This document shows, piece after piece, positions 50,460 to 59,600 of a DNA stretch of 64,000 nucleotides (the stretch's first letter is position 1; every line of letters begins with the position of its first letter). The stretch is from Moritella sp. GTDB taxonomy: Bacteria; Pseudomonadota; Gammaproteobacteria; Enterobacterales; Moritellaceae. The translations under genes and the position numbers were made by a program. The notes under the pieces were generated by a model. The model made no database searches, was not told the origin of the DNA, and worked only from the letters and a program-made list of their open reading frames with translations. The stretch lies in contig NZ_JABSQR010000015.1 of the NCBI RefSeq assembly GCF_013215705.1, forward strand, positions 1 to 64,000, in the 5' to 3' direction.

Positions 50460-50975
50460 TGCTTTTATCTATGGCCGATTCAACCTCGAAGTGCATAACT
50501 CAATTACGCCGCGATAGCGGCCATGTGTATCTTCGTCAACTTCATTGTTCGAGATTAATTTGAAGTCAGTTTTCTTCGGCCAATATTGTCGCAATAATCC
50601 GTTAGTATTTTCATTTAACCCTCGTTACCATGAGCAATATGGGTCCGCAAAATATACCGGTGCACTGAGTGATTTTTGTCACCTGTTCATGGTAAGCAAA
50701 CTCTTTACCGTTGACAGCTGTAATCGTCAATACCGCGTCTTTATAGGGCATTAGCAACGATATCGTTGCAGCTGTCACTGTTGCCGCCTGTTTATCAAAG
50801 ATCCGAGTTGATACCGTAAAACTCGTTTGTCGTTCATCTATACTGACCCGATTTTTTATATGCCCTCTACCTACTTGACTCTCGGCTCCATTTTTCTTCT
50901 AACTTGTCTTCTATGAGCAATATCAATTGGGGGGTCATCTTATTTGCTTTCGTCGCAGCTAACCGTCTTTTCTAC
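50460..50975 (-). pseudogene. IS30-family transposase remnant
   Basis: Translated on the minus strand in shifting frames this gives KMTPQLILLIEDKLEEKW, RGHIKNRVSIDER, KQAATVTAATISLLMPYKDA, then VYFADPYCSW, a stop and RGLNENTNGLLRQYWPKKTD, in IS30 order. Damage is clear: a nonsense codon TAA at 50625-50627 where the family has a glutamine-type codon, several frameshifts, an internal deletion, and the catalytic aspartate of the DNGKEF box changed to valine (GTC at 50715-50713, reading VNGKEF). A 12-bp inverted pair AAGTGCATAACT at 50489-50500 and 50983-50994 brackets the relic. Confidence 0.82.
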
Positions 50976-51072
50976 TGAAACAAGTTATGCACTTATTATG
51001 TGAATCTAAGAGAGGTTTTAGAAGACTAACGCAATTTAATATTGCAATGCCTAAACCGTAGACGACAAGAAT

Positions 51073-51093
51073 CCCCTTGCTTCAGCTAGGGGG
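51073..51093. mobile_element. possible IS200/IS605-type end hairpin
   Basis: CCCCTTGCTTCAGCTAGGGG forms an imperfect stem typical of the subterminal hairpins of IS200/IS605-type elements. No transposase frame is left beside it, so this is at most a relic. Confidence 0.35.
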
Positions 51094-51121
51094 ACTTCAA
51101 TTCACTGCATGATATAGCGAT

Positions 51122-51315
51122 GTGGTGCCTTCTTATTTTGTCTTCGTTTTGATATAAGTCGGCTTTATTTCCAATGACAATATCCGCAATCGCATTTGCT
51201 GATTAAAAATGTCGTGAGTGGTGTAACGTTTGTCTTTTAAGTTTCGAGCATCAACTAAGGTTAATGTTTTTTGTAGTAATAGCACTTCCTGGTAATGCCC
51301 TGAAAAACGTACTTT
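51122..51315 (-). pseudogene. remnant of a second CobW-type GTPase
   Basis: The minus strand encodes TLTLVDARNLKDKRYTTHDI followed by FNQQ. After a one-base frameshift it reads NAIADIVIGNKADLYQNEDK, which is the central part of a COG0523/CobW G domain including the NKxD guanine-specificity motif (GNKADLY). The N-terminal Walker A part and the whole C-terminal half are missing. It begins right after the DUF1826 gene on the same strand, so the operon probably once read cobW, DUF1826, cobW. Confidence 0.7.
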
Positions 51316-51327
51316 TAATATCTATTT

Positions 51328-52038
51328 TTAATCATTAATAAAATCGAGTGTTAGAAACAATCTACGTTCGCCTTGAGAAACGTCAGGTGAACGATGAACC
51401 AGGCCTGCACCTTCGTGTTCATCCCAATTTTCGCCTTTAAGTAATGCAATATCACCTTGTGTTAGTTGATTAATATCATCGATATCTTGTATTAGCCCCG
51501 ATTGCTCATCGGTTTCTCCTTGGTATTCTGGGCCTAGTTTCGTGCGATCAATGATATTATTATCAAGCCATTGTGTGGCCATGCCTTTGTATGTTGTCAC
51601 TAAACGGCAAGGTATACGGTCAACATGAAAACGGGGGCACATAGCTCGGTCGAGTATTGTTAATCTTAATCCCGCTTGTTTTAGGTTAAACAGGCAACAA
51701 AACATATCAACTAATAAGGTGATATCATTAATTAATGCTGTTATAGCGTCTGATTTTTCAAATTTTTCACTCAGTACTTCAAAACAATCTTCTGGCGTTA
51801 CAATCAATAATAACGTTAATGTTGGGTTATGTTCTAACAAATGGTTAACCGCAATAGTTAATTTATTGTCAAGGTTACGCTGCCAAATCACAATGTTTGT
51901 ATTATCTTGGTATATATCAGTTAATACGGTAGGAGTACGTCCTTCAACTAAACCCTGTGAAAGCAAGCTGGGACCGTCGTGGTTAGTGTGGCTTTGTGTA
52001 TTAGCGTTGATGTCATTATTAATAGCTAAGGTGCTCAT
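51328..52038 (-). CDS. DUF1826 protein of the zinc-stress operon
   Basis: A 236-residue cytosolic protein of the DUF1826 family, commonly found beside CobW-type metal chaperones. Motifs are [60 protein letters not shown] and [11 protein letters not shown]. The H-x-D in FHVDR and the later HRSP give it the look of a metal-dependent cupin/oxygenase fold, but this is speculative. The start is ATG 52038, overlapping the CobW stop as ATGA, with GGAGG 8 bases upstream; an ATG five codons earlier is less well placed. It should be zinc-regulated with CobW. Confidence 0.8.
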   Translation of the reverse strand: MSTLAINNDINANTQSHTNHDGPSLLSQGLVEGRTPTVLTDIYQDNTNIVIWQRNLDNKLTIAVNHLLEHNPTLTLLLIVTPEDCFEVLSEKFEKSDAITALINDITLLVDMFCCLFNLKQAGLRLTILDRAMCPRFHVDRIPCRLVTTYKGMATQWLDNNIIDRTKLGPEYQGETDEQSGLIQDIDDINQLTQGDIALLKGENWDEHEGAGLVHRSPDVSQGERRLFLTLDFIND

Positions 52039-53240
52039 GAGTTTTCCTCCCATTGAGGGAAAGGGTCATTTAATGTTGTCCAGAAACGCTTACCCTTTAG
52101 TAATTCATCCTCAGTTAATAAACATTCATCCAGCGCGATCGTCATTCTTTTTTGATCTAAATTTTGGCCGATAAATACGAGCTCTTGACGCATATCACCA
52201 AAGGGTTCAACCCACTGTTTTTTTATCGCATCGAGTGATTCTTGATCTGTAGGCCAGTCTTTTTCAGGGATTGATTTCCAAAACATACCTGCAAAACCAT
52301 AGTGTGCGATTCCGCCTGCTTGGCTCCATTGGCCGCAAAATTGCGGACGAGAAGCTAACCAAAAGTAACCTTTGGAACGAATAAGTTTGCCAAACTGTTC
52401 TGTGTTGTGCAGAAACTGATAAAACTTTTCAGGATTAAATGGCTTTCGGGCAATATAGTTAAAACTGCTAATACCGTATTCTTCTGTTTCAGGTATTTTT
52501 TCACCACGTATTTCTTTGAGCCAACCCGGTGCTTTTTTTGCTTGTTCAAAATCAAACAAACCAGTATTTAGCACGTCATCGATATCAACTTTCCCCAAAG
52601 ATATGGGAATAATCTTAGCGCGTGTATTAAGAACTTTGAGGATGGCGTGAAGTCGTTTTACATCAGCCGGTTTAGCTAAATCTGTTTTGCTAATAAGAAT
52701 AACATCTGCAAATTCGACTTGATCAACCAATAAATCTGTTACGCTTCGCTCATCTTCATCGCCAAGAGATTCACCAGCATCTCGTAGATATTTTGCTTCA
52801 TCATAATCTTTCAAAAAATTAACAGCATCTACTACCGTCACCATGGTATCTAACGTCGCTATATCTGATAACGAAATGCCATCTTCATCGGCAAAAGTAA
52901 ACGTTTCAGCGACGGGGAGTGGCTCCGAAATCCCCGTAGATTCTATAATGAGGTAATCAAATCGACCGTCTTTTGCTAATTTATCAACTTCTAATAGAAG
53001 GTCTTCACGTAGTGTACAACATATACAGCCGTTGCTCATTTCTACAAGCTTTTCGTCACTACGATTGAGTGAAACTTCATTTTTCACAAAGGCTGCGTCA
53101 ATGTTTATTTCACTCATGTCATTAACAATTACAGCAACCTTTTTTCCTTCGCGATTATGAAGAATATGACTGAGTACTGTTGTTTTTCCTGCGCCAAGAA
53201 AGCCAGAGAGTACAGTGACAGGTAATTTTTTTTTAATCAT
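52035..53240 (-). CDS. CobW/COG0523 GTPase, probable zinc metallochaperone
   Basis: A 401-residue G3E-family GTPase. Walker A is [16 protein letters not shown] at residue 10, the metal-binding CxCC motif is [13 protein letters not shown] near 72, and the base-recognition motif is ISKTD. The C-terminal CobW_C domain follows ([20 protein letters not shown]). Family members under Zur control are thought to hand zinc to essential enzymes when zinc is scarce. Control here is supported by a perfect 26-bp palindrome of Zur type that ends 25 bases before the ATG. It is co-transcribed with the DUF1826 gene (4-base overlap). Confidence 0.9.
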   Translation of the reverse strand: MIKKKLPVTVLSGFLGAGKTTVLSHILHNREGKKVAVIVNDMSEINIDAAFVKNEVSLNRSDEKLVEMSNGCICCTLREDLLLEVDKLAKDGRFDYLIIESTGISEPLPVAETFTFADEDGISLSDIATLDTMVTVVDAVNFLKDYDEAKYLRDAGESLGDEDERSVTDLLVDQVEFADVILISKTDLAKPADVKRLHAILKVLNTRAKIIPISLGKVDIDDVLNTGLFDFEQAKKAPGWLKEIRGEKIPETEEYGISSFNYIARKPFNPEKFYQFLHNTEQFGKLIRSKGYFWLASRPQFCGQWSQAGGIAHYGFAGMFWKSIPEKDWPTDQESLDAIKKQWVEPFGDMRQELVFIGQNLDQKRMTIALDECLLTEDELLKGKRFWTTLNDPFPQWEENS

Positions 53241-53265
53241 GATTATATCTACGTTTTCAATATTT

Positions 53266-53291
53266 AAGTGTTATGTTATAACATAACACTT
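53266..53291. promoter_or_regulatory. Zur box
   Basis: A perfect 26-base palindrome with centre GTTATGTTATAACATAAC, agreeing with the gammaproteobacterial Zur consensus. It lies directly upstream of the CobW-DUF1826 operon. Confidence 0.82.
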
Positions 53292-53540
53292 GGGTGTGAA
53301 AGTAAATATTCAAAAATAGTATTATTTTATAAAAAAAAATTGGTTACCTTTGATGTCTGGCTTGAAGGGGATGAAGTGGGGGTATTAAAATTATTCCCAT
53401 GTAACTAATTTAATCAAAACATATGGTTAACTTATGCACTTCCAGATGTTTAAGCGTTTTTAGCTTAACTTAATAATTTTTATAATGAATAAGTGATTAC
53501 CAGTTTTACACCCTGTAACCAAGCTCAATTCAATCCATCA

Positions 53541-53576
53541 TAAACCACTAATTTAAGCTGTTAAATTAGTGGTTTA
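53541..53576. terminator. 16-bp perfect hairpin
   Basis: TAAACCACTAATTTAA and its complement flank GCTG; ACCTTTATTTT follows on the plus strand. It lies between two divergent genes, so what transcript it would end is unclear; it may be left from an older junction. Confidence 0.5.
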
Positions 53577-53668
53577 ACCTTTATTTTATGTGTTCTTTTT
53601 AATATGGTTGAAAATCACAGACTACCTAGTTATGGTTGCACCCCAAAATATTCAAGTGATAATGTTAA

Positions 53669-53683
53669 TAGTAATTATTATCA
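53669..53683. promoter_or_regulatory. Fur-box-like site before the toxin operon
   Basis: TAGTAATTATTATCA matches the 7-1-7 Fur pattern TGATAAT-N-ATTATCA at 13 of 14 fixed-or-near positions if a GA/AG swap is counted as two mismatches in 15. It lies about 30 bases before the first toxin-operon gene. AT-rich chance matches are common. Confidence 0.35.
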
Positions 53684-53714
53684 TACGTATATGTAATCAT
53701 TAGAAGGGTTCGTA

Positions 53715-56579
53715 ATGACAAATAATATGGCTGGAAGTAAATCGGCCTTTATTAACATTCATCTCATGAATATTAATATCCTCAGGAATATATGCCTATA
53801 TTTTGCTATTTTTTTTTCGTGTTCAGTTTTGGCGTTTAAAAGTAATATCACTAATGTGGATCAAAATTCATTAGCTGCACAGTTTAAAGTAGGTGTCGAT
53901 TTCGACAACTTGTATATTCGAGCTGCCAATAATCAAGGCATTTCTTATAATGAATTTACATCATTTGAACAATACAATAAACCTCTCAATATAATTAATA
54001 ATCCTGTTATTAATCCGCTATTAAAAGGCACTACGCAAGCACCCAAAGTAATCATCTTGCATTCAAAAAGCAAAAGTCCACTCGTATTAGGTGAAATAAA
54101 TATTATCGGTAAGGGTGCTGAGCTTATCATCATTAGTGAATCAGGGATTCAATGTAAAAGCTGTGAAATAAATAATAGTTCTCGTATTGTATTGACGACT
54201 GGTCGGCCTATTTTTGATGATGGTCAACTGACATCATTTGTAGTAACGAAAGGTTCAATAGACATCAATAGTGTTCAAAATGGGAGAGGTCTAAAAGAAG
54301 GTTTAATCACGAACGGAGCCAGTATTATTGATTTAATCGCTGATGATATACGCATTAATGGCGAAATAAATACGCAGCTGTCAGCAACAAAGACCCCACA
54401 AGGAAAACTAACTGTTGATGACAGCGGAACTCTCAGCATTGCTACTGGTAATTTACAATTAATCGCTGGACATAATACCTTTGATTTTATAAATGGTGGT
54501 ATAGCAATAAATCCGACTAACAGCTCTCGTCAACTAAGTGGTGAAATCACTATATCAGCACCAATATACACCGGAGGTTTATATATTGAATCAACGGGTA
54601 ATAATAGTTCTGTCAATGTGAGTGAAGCGATAGTTACAACCGCTGACTTAACACTTGCAAGTATATATAAAAGTTACACTATCCTACCAAGTGACATTAT
54701 CACGATAAAATCATTTGGTAACATTACACTTTTCGATAAGTTGCTTTCTGGTAATGCTGTAAATCTTGAAAGTGGTAACGATATTCTTATTCATCAAAAA
54801 AGAGAACGAACGATCCCTCGTTCTTCTGAATATAACGGTGCTACAGGATACATTGATACATCTACAATCAATATAGCTAGCAAAGCTATCTTTTTTAGCG
54901 AGGGTAGCCTCAATGCTCAAAATATAAAAATAGCTGCTGGTAGGATCAATAATGAGGGCGATATATTTGGTAGAACATCTATTTATCTTTCATCAGAAAC
55001 TGATATCAATAATGTATTTGGAGGGATGATAGTTGGAGATGATATCGCTTTAAATGCACAAGGAAAAGTAACGAATGGTTCTTCAAGGCCTTATCGGTTG
55101 GTACCTAAATTACAAAGAAGTATGGAGCGATACTCAATAATAATTGGCACAGAACCTGAGTTACCGAATGATCCTAGCTATATGATGCGGGAGTCTGTTG
55201 ATAGTTTAGCTGCAATTATTTTAGGTGACAAGATTGTAATTAAAGCCACTAAGTTTAGTAATTTTAATCCTTATGAAGTTAAACGAAAACGCTATGAAGA
55301 TAATCCAGCTGTTTTAGATGATGTATTAAGTGATCAAGTCATTGTTTCTGCTGAAACAATGATGATTATTGATGCAAAAGAAGCTGTGCTAAATTCTTCC
55401 GGCATTATTGAAGTATTAAATGGTCCGCTCACAGTAAAAACCACCTTACTTGAACAAGAACGCTATCACATTGAAACCGCTGAACATATTTCCACCTCTG
55501 GTAGTACAAGATTAGTTACAAATTTTGTAACCGTTCTTTCGCCACTTTCTCGTATGCGCTTAGCTGGTGAGTTAAATATAACTGCGGATCGGATAGAAAA
55601 TAAAAATAGTGGCATAGAAGTTCTGGGTAATGTTAAAGGCGCATCAAAAGATGTGCGTATGACAGGCCACCTTCTGAAAGATTTTCAAATTGAAACAACA
55701 ACGACATATCACAGTAAAAGGTATTGTGCTAGGCGCGTTATAAGAAAATGTATTAAGCGTAGAACAAGAAATTGGATAACGTCAACTGAGCAAGTTATTG
55801 AAGTCGAAGGCAACATTAATTTCCCATTTTTATTTTATGTTGATGGCACATTAAGTGCCGATTTTGGTACTGAAGTTCAGATTTATCAGGAAATTGTTTA
55901 CGGACCTAATGGTAAAGGCCCATCGCAATTACCAAGTAAACCGGGCGCTAACAGTATTACTGCTAATTTTGCTGGCTACGAAGATCGAAAAGCTGATTTA
56001 ACTCCATTCTTTAGCGAGAATAGAAATCATAAAAAGACCATCGTTTTATCAGATCATAATGCTAAGTGGAAGACAATTAAATTTAAGGTACTTGGGGACA
56101 TTTTCGGGGACCCATGGTTTTACAAGCAATCTACTATTTTACAAAAAATCCCAGACTTAATTATTACCTACGGAAAAAGTTTGAGTTCAACTTATCAAGA
56201 GTTAGGTATGACTCTGCTCGATTCTAAACATATATTGCCTTTATGGGTCAATGATATAAGGGTTGTAAGCAATGTTATAGGAGATGCTTGGGAACTTGAA
56301 TCGAACTATTCTTCTAGTTTTGTTAATGCGGTTAATAAAGAAACCAATAATAGTTTAATTTATTTAAACCAAGTGGCATCAAAAGAAGTTCGTGTTGCGG
56401 CAGGGCAAACAGCGACTCTTACTGCTACCTATACATTCAAGATGGATTGGGGGTGGGGCGCTAGCAGTCGATCATTTGCAGATAAAACTCAAAGCAACAT
56501 ATACGAATTAGTAATAACAGACTTAAGCGGTAAGAAAAAATACCTAAATGTTGTGCTTGGTCATAATAATAAAAAATGA
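53715..56579 (+). CDS. TPS-domain filamentous haemagglutinin-like exoprotein (first half of a split CdiA/FhaB)
   Basis: A secreted filament protein of 954 residues. The signal peptide has the hydrophobic core ICLYFAIFFSCSVLA. Residues about 48-270 form a TPS (haemagglutination activity) domain: NQGISYNEFTSFEQYNKPLN, IQCKSCEINNSSRIVLTTGR and FVVTKGSIDINSVQNGRG mirror GISHN..F, ITCNGC.F..T.R..LTTG and V..G.I.I of FhaB/CdiA. Beta-helix-like FHA repeats follow (SGNAVNLESGNDILIHQ; GDDIALNAQGKV). Near residue 670 is a basic Cys pair (RYCARRVIRKCIKRR). There is no pretoxin or toxin region: the gene stops and the next one carries those. It needs a TpsB-type transporter, which is not in the window. 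AAGG precedes the ATG. Confidence 0.82.
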   Translation: MTNNMAGSKSAFINIHLMNINILRNICLYFAIFFSCSVLAFKSNITNVDQNSLAAQFKVGVDFDNLYIRAANNQGISYNEFTSFEQYNKPLNIINNPVINPLLKGTTQAPKVIILHSKSKSPLVLGEINIIGKGAELIIISESGIQCKSCEINNSSRIVLTTGRPIFDDGQLTSFVVTKGSIDINSVQNGRGLKEGLITNGASIIDLIADDIRINGEINTQLSATKTPQGKLTVDDSGTLSIATGNLQLIAGHNTFDFINGGIAINPTNSSRQLSGEITISAPIYTGGLYIESTGNNSSVNVSEAIVTTADLTLASIYKSYTILPSDIITIKSFGNITLFDKLLSGNAVNLESGNDILIHQKRERTIPRSSEYNGATGYIDTSTINIASKAIFFSEGSLNAQNIKIAAGRINNEGDIFGRTSIYLSSETDINNVFGGMIVGDDIALNAQGKVTNGSSRPYRLVPKLQRSMERYSIIIGTEPELPNDPSYMMRESVDSLAAIILGDKIVIKATKFSNFNPYEVKRKRYEDNPAVLDDVLSDQVIVSAETMMIIDAKEAVLNSSGIIEVLNGPLTVKTTLLEQERYHIETAEHISTSGSTRLVTNFVTVLSPLSRMRLAGELNITADRIENKNSGIEVLGNVKGASKDVRMTGHLLKDFQIETTTTYHSKRYCARRVIRKCIKRRTRNWITSTEQVIEVEGNINFPFLFYVDGTLSADFGTEVQIYQEIVYGPNGKGPSQLPSKPGANSITANFAGYEDRKADLTPFFSENRNHKKTIVLSDHNAKWKTIKFKVLGDIFGDPWFYKQSTILQKIPDLIITYGKSLSSTYQELGMTLLDSKHILPLWVNDIRVVSNVIGDAWELESNYSSSFVNAVNKETNNSLIYLNQVASKEVRVAAGQTATLTATYTFKMDWGWGASSRSFADKTQSNIYELVITDLSGKKKYLNVVLGHNNKK

Positions 56580-56625
56580 GTCTAAAAACTGAAACTAATT
56601 TAAATCGATATCAATGGAGTCGAAA

Positions 56626-59600
56626 ATGCCTCGGATAGGAAGCCCGATCGCAGAACTGCGAGACAGCAAAATATATAAAGTTGTAGCCAATATTTTAACA
56701 TTAGTCATGTTTTTAAATATTTCAATACCGGCTTATGCAATTACGAATGTGAATGAAGTTGAAGATTACCTAGCAGGTTCTGGACGTTATGAGCTATCAG
56801 CTCAAGAGCTAGATCCCGTATTTAAAAGCATATTTAAAAGTAATGCTTCTTTTATTTTCGATGGTTTTGATTATTTCTATAATCAAGCCAAAGAACATAA
56901 TGCACATGCATTTGAGAATGCTAGCTATAAAGAAACTAAAATAAATAATATCATTAAATTCGTCCCTGTTGCACCTGATAAACCTCTCTATATTGGTACT
57001 CCATATGTAGAAAGAGGAATATTGAAAAAGCAGTTATATCAATTATTAAATAAGTCTTGGATCTCTGTCGATAATGGCGGATACAGTGATTTTAATGAAC
57101 TGACTAAAGACTTATATGATAATGCCCAAAAACTGTTAGCTAATAAGCAATTTAAATTTGGTCAAAACTTAACTCAAGTTCAGATAGATAATTTAAGTGA
57201 AGATGTCATTTGGCCTGAAAAGCGTACGCTAAAATCGGGTAAATCGGTTTACATACCGCTGGTCTATTTATCTAAAGCAACGATTGTAAGTAACAAACTG
57301 GTTGGCTCTACATTTAGTTTTAACAATGCAGATATTAATACCAAAAACTTTATTGTAAATGGTACTTCTATTGAAGCTAGGCGTAATTTAATTATTAATA
57401 CACTTAATAATTTCACCGCGATGGCAAATGGCAATGTAAGCGCTGGTGGAGATTTAACCATTAATTCTGGTAATGAGTTAAGTAATCTATCTAGTAAAAT
57501 CAGTGGCCAGACCGTTACATTAACAGCTCATAAGCTAACGAATAATACACTTGTTAGTCGTTATGATTATGGTCATGGTTTCTCTGAATCATTTGATACT
57601 TTAGGTGTAATTGAAAGTATTGGTGATTTAAATATTAAAACGAGCGGTGACTTAATTAGTCATGGCGGCCAGTTTGATACTCAGGCTTCGATGCGTATTG
57701 TGTCTGGGGGCGATGTTATTCTTAGGACTCAGCAAGCTAATAATCAACGCTATCAGTCTGGTAACGGTTGGACTGATAGTGAAAAATCATTAGTGAATTT
57801 ACAAACACAGCTTTCAGCCATTGATTTACTTTCTATAACAACTGATAACAGCATTATATCTCATGGGGCAATAATAAAAAGTGAAGGGATTCTAGAGTTA
57901 CTTGCTGATAAAGGGATAACTATCATTCCAGCTGAGGATATTTATTCAAGTAGTACATCTTTTGATACATCGGGAAGTGGTGTATTTGGCTCAGATGAAA
58001 GTGAGTCCGAAGATTTAAAAAGAGCGACAATCGTACGGTCTTTGCTAAAAGCTGGTAACAGCATGGTATTGAAAACGGAGCAAGGAAATATTGTTCTTAA
58101 AGCTGTTGCTGTTGATACTCTAGGCGCAGCAAAATTAATAGCTGAGCATGGCGATATTCAACTCCTAATATCAAGACATGCAGAATCATCTGATTATAAA
58201 AAATCTTATGAAGGGTCTTTATCATATCGACGCCAAGGTCATGGTTATTATCGTGAAAAAGCCTACTACAATGAGTTTGTAACTAGTGGCGGATTAATGC
58301 TTGATGCTTTTAATGGCGTCCGTATTGAGTATGCTGGCCATGCCGATGATTTAGATAAAACGATTGAAGAACTGGCTCATTCACCAGAACTGGCTTGGAT
58401 GAAGGACATAAGGGACAGAAGCCAAAGTGGGGAAATAGACCCTGCTATTTGGGAAAACGTCGAGCTCATCATGAATGAGTGGGATTATGATGATAGTGGA
58501 CTGTCTCCAGCTGCAATGGCTATTATTGCAGTGATTGTGAGTATCGTAACTTATGGTGCTGGAGCTGCGATTGTTGGGACTGCAGGAGGAGCTTTAAATG
58601 GTGCAATGGTTGCTGCGGTACAAGCTGGTGTTACGGGGTTAACAAACCAGGTTACGACCTCTTTACTCGGAAATGGTTTTGATCTAAGCGCAACGTTAAA
58701 AGAGCTTGAATCTAGTGATACTGTAAAAAAACTTGCAACGTCAATGGTTACTGCTGGTGTTATTTCAGGTCTTGATACAACTTTATTTGATGGTTATATC
58801 AACATCGATGATCCATCTATTTGGGCACAAAGTGCTCAAGCGGTGACACACGCAGCTATTAATACTTCAGTGCCATTATTAATTAATGGTGAGAGCTTTG
58901 ATGATTTTGGTGAAAGCTTCCTCAACAATGTTGCAATGTCAGCTGTAAATACATTGGGTGAAAAGGTTGCTAATAAAATCGGGATTGCGGCTGAAGGCAA
59001 TAATATCACTGATGCAACTAAATATATTGCGCATGCAGCTTTAGGTTGCACGCTTGGCTCGATGACAACTGCAATTAATGGTACTAATTCGAGTGGTGTG
59101 AGTGAAGGGTGTTGGTCTGGAGCCGCTGGAGGCGTTGTCGGTGAATATATAGGTTCCACCTACAGAGATGACATAGATCAAATTGAGACAGAGACGCTTG
59201 GAAAAATCAACGGTATTCTTTATGAAGAATTAACAAATGATACTGGCGGAAGTGTTGAGGATTACGCTAAAAAACAAAATCTGCGATTCTTAGAGTTAAG
59301 GCAACAAGGCATTGATATATCTAAATTGGCAGCAGGGATTTCAGTCCTTGTGCTGGAAGGGAATGTTGACGTTGGCATTCAAACTGGCGGAAATGCGGCT
59401 GAGAATAATGCGTTGTTTTGTGCCGCATTATGGGCGGCAGTTGAAGTTGCTTTGGTTGCTTACACTATTTATGAAGTGCTACAAACGGCTGAAAAAATTG
59501 TTGACCTTATAAAAAATGGAACCGATGACCAGATAAGAAACGAATTACAAGGCGTGCTACTAGAGGCTGGAGCTGAAGTCGCCTTTGGTAAGATTGCTAA

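Larger units (their letters stand above)
50418..51327. other. decayed mobile-element and gene-remnant region
   Basis: About 900 bases without an intact gene. It contains an IS30-type transposase relic on the minus strand, an IS200-like hairpin at 51073 and a broken CobW GTPase fragment at 51122-51315, each listed separately. Confidence 0.7.
53241..53714. promoter_or_regulatory. divergent regulatory region between CobW and the toxin operon
   Basis: A 474-base AT-rich gap. It contains a Zur-like palindrome (53266), a perfect 16-bp hairpin (53541-53576) and a Fur-like site (53669). No open frame is convincing. Confidence 0.6.

Noticed and set aside
50545-50754. small plus-strand gene in the decayed region
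   Set aside because: It is the opposite strand of the IS30 transposase relic.
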